Below are positions 59,532 through 64,000 of a stretch of DNA of 64,000 bases, one piece after another (position 1 is the stretch's first letter; each line of letters starts with the position of its first letter). This DNA is from Ptiloglossa arizonensis (taxonomy: Eukaryota; Arthropoda; Insecta; Hymenoptera; Colletidae): NCBI RefSeq assembly GCF_051014685.1, contig NW_027478901.1:1-64000 (forward strand), in the 5' to 3' direction. Made by a program: the position numbers and the translations under genes. Below the pieces are notes generated by a model. It was not told where the DNA came from, ran no database searches, and saw only the letters and a program-made list of their open reading frames with translations.

Positions 59532-62233
59532 TTATGCGTTATAGGATATACGTTATACGTTATACGTTGTACGTTATACGTTATACGTTATACGTTATAC
59601 GTTATATGTTATACGTCATGCGATATACGTTATACGTTATTCGTTATACGGCATACGTTAAACGTTGTACGTTATACGTTATACGTTATACGTTATACGT
59701 TATACGTTGGACGTTATACATTATACGTTATACGTTATACGCCATACGTTATACGTTATACGTTATACGTTATACGTTATACGTTATACGTTATACGTTA
59801 TACGTTATGCGTTATAGGATAAACGTTATACGTTATACGTTGTACGTTATACGTTATACGTTATACGTTATACGTTATACGTTATACGTTATACGTTATA
59901 CCTTATACGTTATACGTTATACGTTATACGTTGTACATTATACGTTATACGTTGAACGTTGTACGATATACGTTATACGTCATACGTTATACGTTATACG
60001 TTATACGTTATACGTTATACGTTATACGTTATACGTTATACGTTACATGTTATACGTTATACGTTATATGTTATACGTTATACGTTATACGTTATACGTT
60101 ATGCGTTATAGGATATACGTTATACGTTATACGTTGTACGTTATACGTTATACGATATACGTTATACGTTATACGTTATACGTTATACGTTATACGTTAT
60201 ACGTTATACGTTATACGTTATACGTTATACGTTATACGTTATACGTTATACGTTAGACGTTATACGTTATACGTTATACGTTACACGTTATACGTTATAC
60301 GTTATACGTTATACGTTATACGTTATACGTTATACGTTATACGTTATGCGTTATAGGATATACGTTATACGTTATACGTTGTACGTTATACGTTATACGA
60401 TATACGTTAAACGTTATACGTTGTACGTTATACGTTATACGTTATACGTTATATGTTATACGTCATGCGATATACGTTATACGTTATTCGTTATACGGTA
60501 TACGTTAAACGTTGTACGTTATACGTTATACGTTATACGTTATACGTTATACGTTGGACGTTATACGTTATACGTTATACGTTATACGTTATACGTTATA
60601 CGTTATACGTTATACGTTATACGTTATACGTTACACGTTATACGTTATACGTTATACTGTATACGTTATACGTTATACGTTATACGTTATACGTTATACG
60701 TTATACGTCATACGTTATACGTTATACGTTATACGTTATACGTTGTACGTTATACGTTCTACGTTATACGTTATACGTTATACGTTATACGTTATACGTT
60801 ATACGTTATACGTTATACGTTATATGTTACACGTTATACGTTATACGTTATACTGTATACGTTATACGTTATACGTTATACGTTATGCGTTATAGGATAT
60901 ACGTTATACGTTATACGTTGTACGTTATACGTTATACGTTATACGTTATACGTTATATGTTATACGTCATGCGATATACGTTATACGTTATTCGTTATAC
61001 GGCATACGTTAAACGTTGTACGTTATACGTTATACGTTATACGTTATACGTTATACGTTGGACGTTATACATTATACGTTATACGTTATACGCCATACGT
61101 TATACGTTATACGTTATACGTTATACGTTATACGTTATACGTTATACGTTATACGTTATGCGTTATAGGATAAACGTTATACGTTATACGTTGTACGTTA
61201 TACGTTATACGTTATACGTTATACGTTATACGTTATACGTTATACGTTATACCTTATACGTTATACGTTATACGTTATACGTTGTACATTATACGTTATA
61301 CGTTGAACGTTGTACGATATACGTTATACGTCATACGTTATACGTTATACGTTATACGTTATACGTTATACGTTATACGTTATACGTTATACGTTACATG
61401 TTATACGTTATACGTTATATGTTATACGTTATACGTTATACGTTATACGTTATGCGTTATAGGATATACGTTATACGTTATACGTTGTACGTTATACGTT
61501 ATACGATATACGTTATACGTTATACGTTATACGTTATACGTTATACGTTATACGTTATACGTTATACGTTATACGTTATACGTTATACGTTATACGTTAT
61601 ACGTTAGACGTTATACGTTATACGTTATACGTTACACGTTATACGTTATACGTTATACGTTATACGTTATACGTTATACGTTATACGTTATACGTTATGC
61701 GTTATAGGATATACGTTATACGTTATACGTTGTACGTTATACGTTATACGATATACGTTAAACGTTATACGTTGTACGTTATACGTTATACGTTATACGT
61801 TATATGTTATACGTCATGCGATATACGTTATACGTTATTCGTTATACGGTATACGTTAAACGTTGTACGTTATACGTTATACGTTATACGTTATACGTTA
61901 TACGTTGGACGTTATACGTTATACGTTATACGTTATACGTTATACGTTATACGTTATACGTTATACGTTATACGTTATACGTTACACGTTATACGTTATA
62001 CGTTATACTGTATACGTTATACGTTATACGTTATACGTTATACGTTATACGTTATACGTCATACGTTATACGTTATACGTTATACGTTATACGTTGTACG
62101 TTATACGTTCTACGTTATACGTTATACGTTATACGTTATACGTTATACGTTATACGTTATACGTTATACGTTATATGTTACACGTTATACGTTATACGTT
62201 ATACTGTATACGTTATACGTTATACGTTATACG
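59532..62233 (+). repeat. Tandem duplication, 2 x 1,351 bases (193 units)
   Basis: Copy 1 is 59532-60882 and copy 2 is 60883-62233, each opening with S3. Matching landmarks: a GCATACG unit near 59650/61001 (otherwise GTATACG in S2), an AAACG-containing variant after TTATAGG near 59821/61172, TTGAACG 59952/61303 and S2 60449/61800. The shared private variants show that copying followed those mutations. Super-repeat copy A lacks this duplication, so it arose after the two super-repeat copies separated. Confidence 0.87.
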
Positions 62234-64000
62234 ACATACGTTATACGTTATACGTTATACGTTATACGTTATACGTTATACGTTATACGTTATACGTTAT
62301 ACGTTGTACGTTATACGTTATACGTTATACGTTATACGTTATACGTTATACGTTAAACGTTGTACGTTATACGTTATACGTTATACGTTATACGTTATAC
62401 GTTATATGTTAAACGTTATACGTTATACGTTATACGTTATAGGATATACGTTATACGTTATACGTTGTACGTTATACGTTATACGTTATACGTTATACGT
62501 TATACGTTATACGTTATACGTTATACGTTATACGTTATACGTTATACGTTATACGTTATACGTTAGACGTTATACGTTATACGTTATACGTTACACGTTA
62601 TACGTTATACGTTATACGTTATACGTTATACGTTATACGTTATACGTTATGCGTTATAGGATATACGTTATACGTTATACGTTGTACGTTATACGTTATA
62701 CGATATACGTTATACGTTATACGTTGTACGTTATACGTTATACGTTATACGTTATATGTTATACGTCATGCGATATACGTTATACGTTATTCGTTATACG
62801 GTATACGTTAAACGTTGTACGTTATACGTTATACGTTATACGTTATACGTTATACGTTGGACGTTATACGTTATACGTTATACGTTATAAGTTATACGTT
62901 ATACGTTATACGTTATACGTTATACGTTACACGTTATACGTTATACGTTATACTGTATACGTTATACGTTATACGTTATACGTTATACGTTATACGTCAT
63001 ACGTTATACGTTATACGTTATACGTTATACGTTGTACGTTATACGTTCTACGTTATACGTTATACGTTATACGTTATACGTTATACATTATACGTTATAC
63101 GTTATACGTTATACTGTATACGTTATACGTTATACGTTATACGTTATACGTTATACTGTATACGTTATACGTTATACGTTATACGTTATACGTTATACGT
63201 TATACGTCATACGTTATACGTTATACGTTATACGTTATACGTTCTACGTTATACGTTATACGTTAAACGTTGTACGTTATACGTTATACGTTATACGTTA
63301 TACGTTATACGTTACACGTTATACGTTATACGTTATACTGTATACGTTATACGTTATACGTTATACGTTATACGATATACGTCATACGTTATACGTTATA
63401 CGTTATACGTTATACGTCATACGTTATTCGTTATACGGTATACGTTAAACGTTGTACGTTATACGTTATACGTTATACGTTATACGTTATACGTTGGACG
63501 TTATACGTTATACGTTATACGTTATACGCCATACGTTATACGCCATACGTTATACGTTATACGTTATACGTTATACGTTATACGTTATACGTTATACGTT
63601 ATACGTTATACGTTATACGTTATACGTTATACGTTATGCGTTATAGGATATACGTTATACGTTATACGTTGTACGTTATATGTTATACGTTATACGTTAT
63701 ATGTTATACGTTATACGTTATACGTTGTACGTTATACGTTATACGTTATACGTTATACGTTATACGTTATACGTTAAACGTTGTACGTTATACGTTATAC
63801 GTTATACGTTATACGTTATACGTTATACGTTATACGTTATACGTTATACGTTATACGTTATACGTTATACCTTATACGTTATACGTTATACGTTATACGT
63901 TATACATTATACGTTATACGTTGAACGTTGTACGATATACGTTATACGTTATACGTTATACGTTATACGTTATATGTTATACGTCATGCGATATACGTTA

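Larger units (their letters stand above)
833..63354 (+). repeat. S5 cassette family (TTACACG ... TTATACT, GTATACG)
   Basis: TTACACG, two consensus units, then TTATACT followed by GTATACG. The last two units differ from the consensus by a swap of G and T across the unit boundary (CGTT becomes CTGT), which keeps length 14 and creates the palindrome GTATAC. The pair occurs dozens of times, for example near 850, 1390, 3600, 10230, 17290, 25090, 32210, 39370, 52070 and 62200. It is often preceded by TTATATG and followed several units later by TCATACG, TTGTACG and TTCTACG. Confidence 0.88.
38001..63424 (+). repeat. Super-repeat copy B
   Basis: This is the second, collinear occurrence of the variant order in 1-23,766. 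Every landmark offset leaves the same remainder (4) when divided by 7, as expected from the three register changes, so the correspondence is not chance alignment of a low-complexity sequence. Relative to copy A it has an extra S1 block (40,079-40,939), lacks about 700 bases corresponding to about 6.0-6.6 kb, lacks most of the 7.06-10.2 and 10.4-12.3 kb duplications, and has its own 1,351-base duplication at 59.5-62.2 kb. At 63,424 it leaves the A order and continues like 58.39-59.06 kb. Confidence 0.83.
1079..63655 (+). repeat. S3 cassette family (TTATGCG, TTATAGG, ATATACG)
   Basis: Three adjacent variants, TTATGCG then TTATAGG then ATATACG, usually followed by two consensus units and TTGTACG. 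Examples start at 1079, 3122, 4606, 4998, 5180, 19397, 19789, 42046, 43222, 43943, 45070, 45441, 59532 and 60883. At 2478, 40506 and 41374 the third unit is the consensus instead. At 35112 the first unit is TTATGCA. At 8080, 9655, 13008 and 14282 a related form reads TTATGCC before TTATAGG. S3 commonly ends the long pure runs that follow S1. TTATGCG supplies an ATG and TTATAGG a TAG. Confidence 0.9.
5684..63948 (+). repeat. S4 cassette family marked by TTGAACG
   Basis: TTGAACG, followed by TTGTACG and ATATACG and preceded by TTGTACA or TTATACA with two consensus units between. I find TTGAACG at 5719, 18298, 20559, 31283, 50362, 57355, 59007, 59952, 61303 and 63921. Two lineages are visible: the TTGTACA form (18298, 31283, 50362, 57355, 59952, 61303), followed downstream by TTACATG and TTATATG, and the TTATACA form (5719, 20559, 59007, 63921), followed by S2. 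A TTATACC unit lies a few units upstream in each. Confidence 0.88.
1..64000 (+). repeat. Heptanucleotide satellite array (TTATACG)n
   Basis: Every part of the window reads as consecutive 7-base units of TTATACG or simple derivatives of it, always in this orientation; I saw no inverted segment. The consensus has 3 T, 2 A, 1 C and 1 G, one CpG, one ACGT palindrome and one TATA per unit. Common variants are TTGTACG, TTCTACG, TTAAACG, TTACACG, TTAGACG, TTATGCG, TTATTCG, TTATATG, TTATAGG, TTATACA, TTATACC, TCATACG, ATATACG, GTATACG, CTATACG and TTGGACG. They recur in fixed combinations, so they were spread by duplication and not by independent mutation. No unique sequence of any length interrupts the array, so all stretches without genes are this satellite. 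Short-unit satellites of this kind are known from eukaryotic heterochromatin; the organism and chromosomal site are not determinable here. Confidence 0.99.
1184..64000 (+). repeat. S2 cassette family (TTATATG ... TCATGCG)
   Basis: A cassette of TTATATG, TTATACG, TCATGCG and ATATACG, usually followed by one consensus unit, TTATTCG, TTATACG, GTATACG, TTAAACG and TTGTACG; a second form has TTACACG after TTATTCG. Among the copies, TTATATG starts at 1184, 5243, 6797, 7357, 8932, 12292, 13559, 16989, 17948, 20041, 24010, 27622, 29988, 31787, 33866, 39163, 44104, 45693, 46540, 51181, 51706, 51846, 54135, 54275, 55843, 56046, 56998, 58349, 60449 and 61800. Near 24,540 and 28,145 the third unit is TCGTGCG. 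The cassette is absent or rare in the S1-dense stretches with long pure runs, so S1 and S2 mark two types of array territory. It creates two ATG triplets and starts many false reading frames. Confidence 0.9.

Noticed and set aside
1..64000. Telomere repeat
   Set aside because: Heptameric telomere repeats such as TTTAGGG have a G-rich strand with runs of G. TTATACG has a single G per unit, no strong G/C strand bias and many structured variants, which fits an internal satellite better. A subtelomeric place remains possible.
1..64000. CRISPR array
   Set aside because: Cassettes recur at irregular distances and the sequence between them is the same heptamer, not unique spacers. There is no leader or cas gene.
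1..64000. TATA boxes and promoters
   Set aside because: TATA is in every unit and has no positional meaning here; there is no transcription unit for it to serve.
1..64000. Transposon ends or long inverted repeats
   Set aside because: All units run in one direction. The short palindromes ACGT, TATA and GTATAC are intrinsic to units or unit pairs, and no target-site duplication or unique element was seen.
1..64000. Identification of a species or named satellite
   Set aside because: I do not recognise TTATACG as a described satellite of a particular organism with enough confidence to name it. A database search of the unit in all rotations and both strands would decide.
1..64000. Purely artificial or simulated repeat
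   Set aside because: Nested duplications with exact borders, shared rare variants at consistent offsets and private variants in single copies look like a real history of duplication and mutation. An assembly error at particular joins cannot be excluded without reads.

Overview
The whole 64,000-base window is one uninterrupted satellite DNA array built on the 7-base unit TTATACG (complement CGTATAA), about 9,143 units, all in one orientation. I find no protein-coding gene, RNA gene, transposon, CRISPR array or other unique sequence. Long open reading frames exist on the + strand only because the perfect repeat has no stop codon there in any frame (it reads as the cyclic peptide LYVIRYT in all three), while the - strand meets TAA every 21 bases in every frame. 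Such an array fits constitutive heterochromatin (centromeric, pericentromeric, subtelomeric, or a sex or B chromosome) of a eukaryote; the species cannot be named from this sequence. Base composition is about 29% GC, with one CpG per unit.

The array is organised on several scales. (1) 7 bases: the register is kept almost perfectly, and only three net out-of-register changes explain all phase shifts across 64 kb (1 base lost at 1359-1371, 2 bases lost at 37226-37230, 1 base lost at 39338-39350). (2) Tens to hundreds of bases: recurring cassettes of variant units. The clearest is a 63-base cassette (here S1) that begins TAATATG and usually ends CTATACG; I count 34 full, altered or truncated copies by eye. 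(3) About 1-4 kb: exact or near-exact tandem duplications of 225, 136, 139, 193, about 181, about 297 and about 515-538 units. (4) About 38-40 kb: positions 1 to about 23.77 kb reappear in the same order at about 38.0-63.4 kb, including several rare shared variants and the same 1-base deletion. The window therefore holds about 1.6 periods of a very long super-repeat.

Layout. 0-4.3 kb: S1-rich blocks with long pure runs. 4.6-7.0 kb: a block rich in TCATGCG and TTATAGG cassettes, repeated at 19.4-22.4 and 45.1-47.1 kb. 7.06-16.3 kb: a series of tandem duplications. 16.5-19.0 kb: a block repeated at 55.6-58.1 kb. 19.0-23.8 kb: a very long pure run, then the second copy of the 4.6-7.0 kb block. 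24.0-31.2 kb: a tandem pair of about 3.6 kb with a nested expansion. 31.2-38.0 kb: tandem S1 modules. 38.0-63.4 kb: the second super-repeat copy, with its own private tandem duplication at 59.5-62.2 kb. 63.42-64.0 kb: a jump back to sequence like 58.39-59.06 kb.

There are no genes to work together. The biological interest is the nested amplification of a heptamer with almost error-free register. Coordinates and unit variants were read by eye from the sequence; block identities marked near-identical were checked at landmark variants, not base by base.
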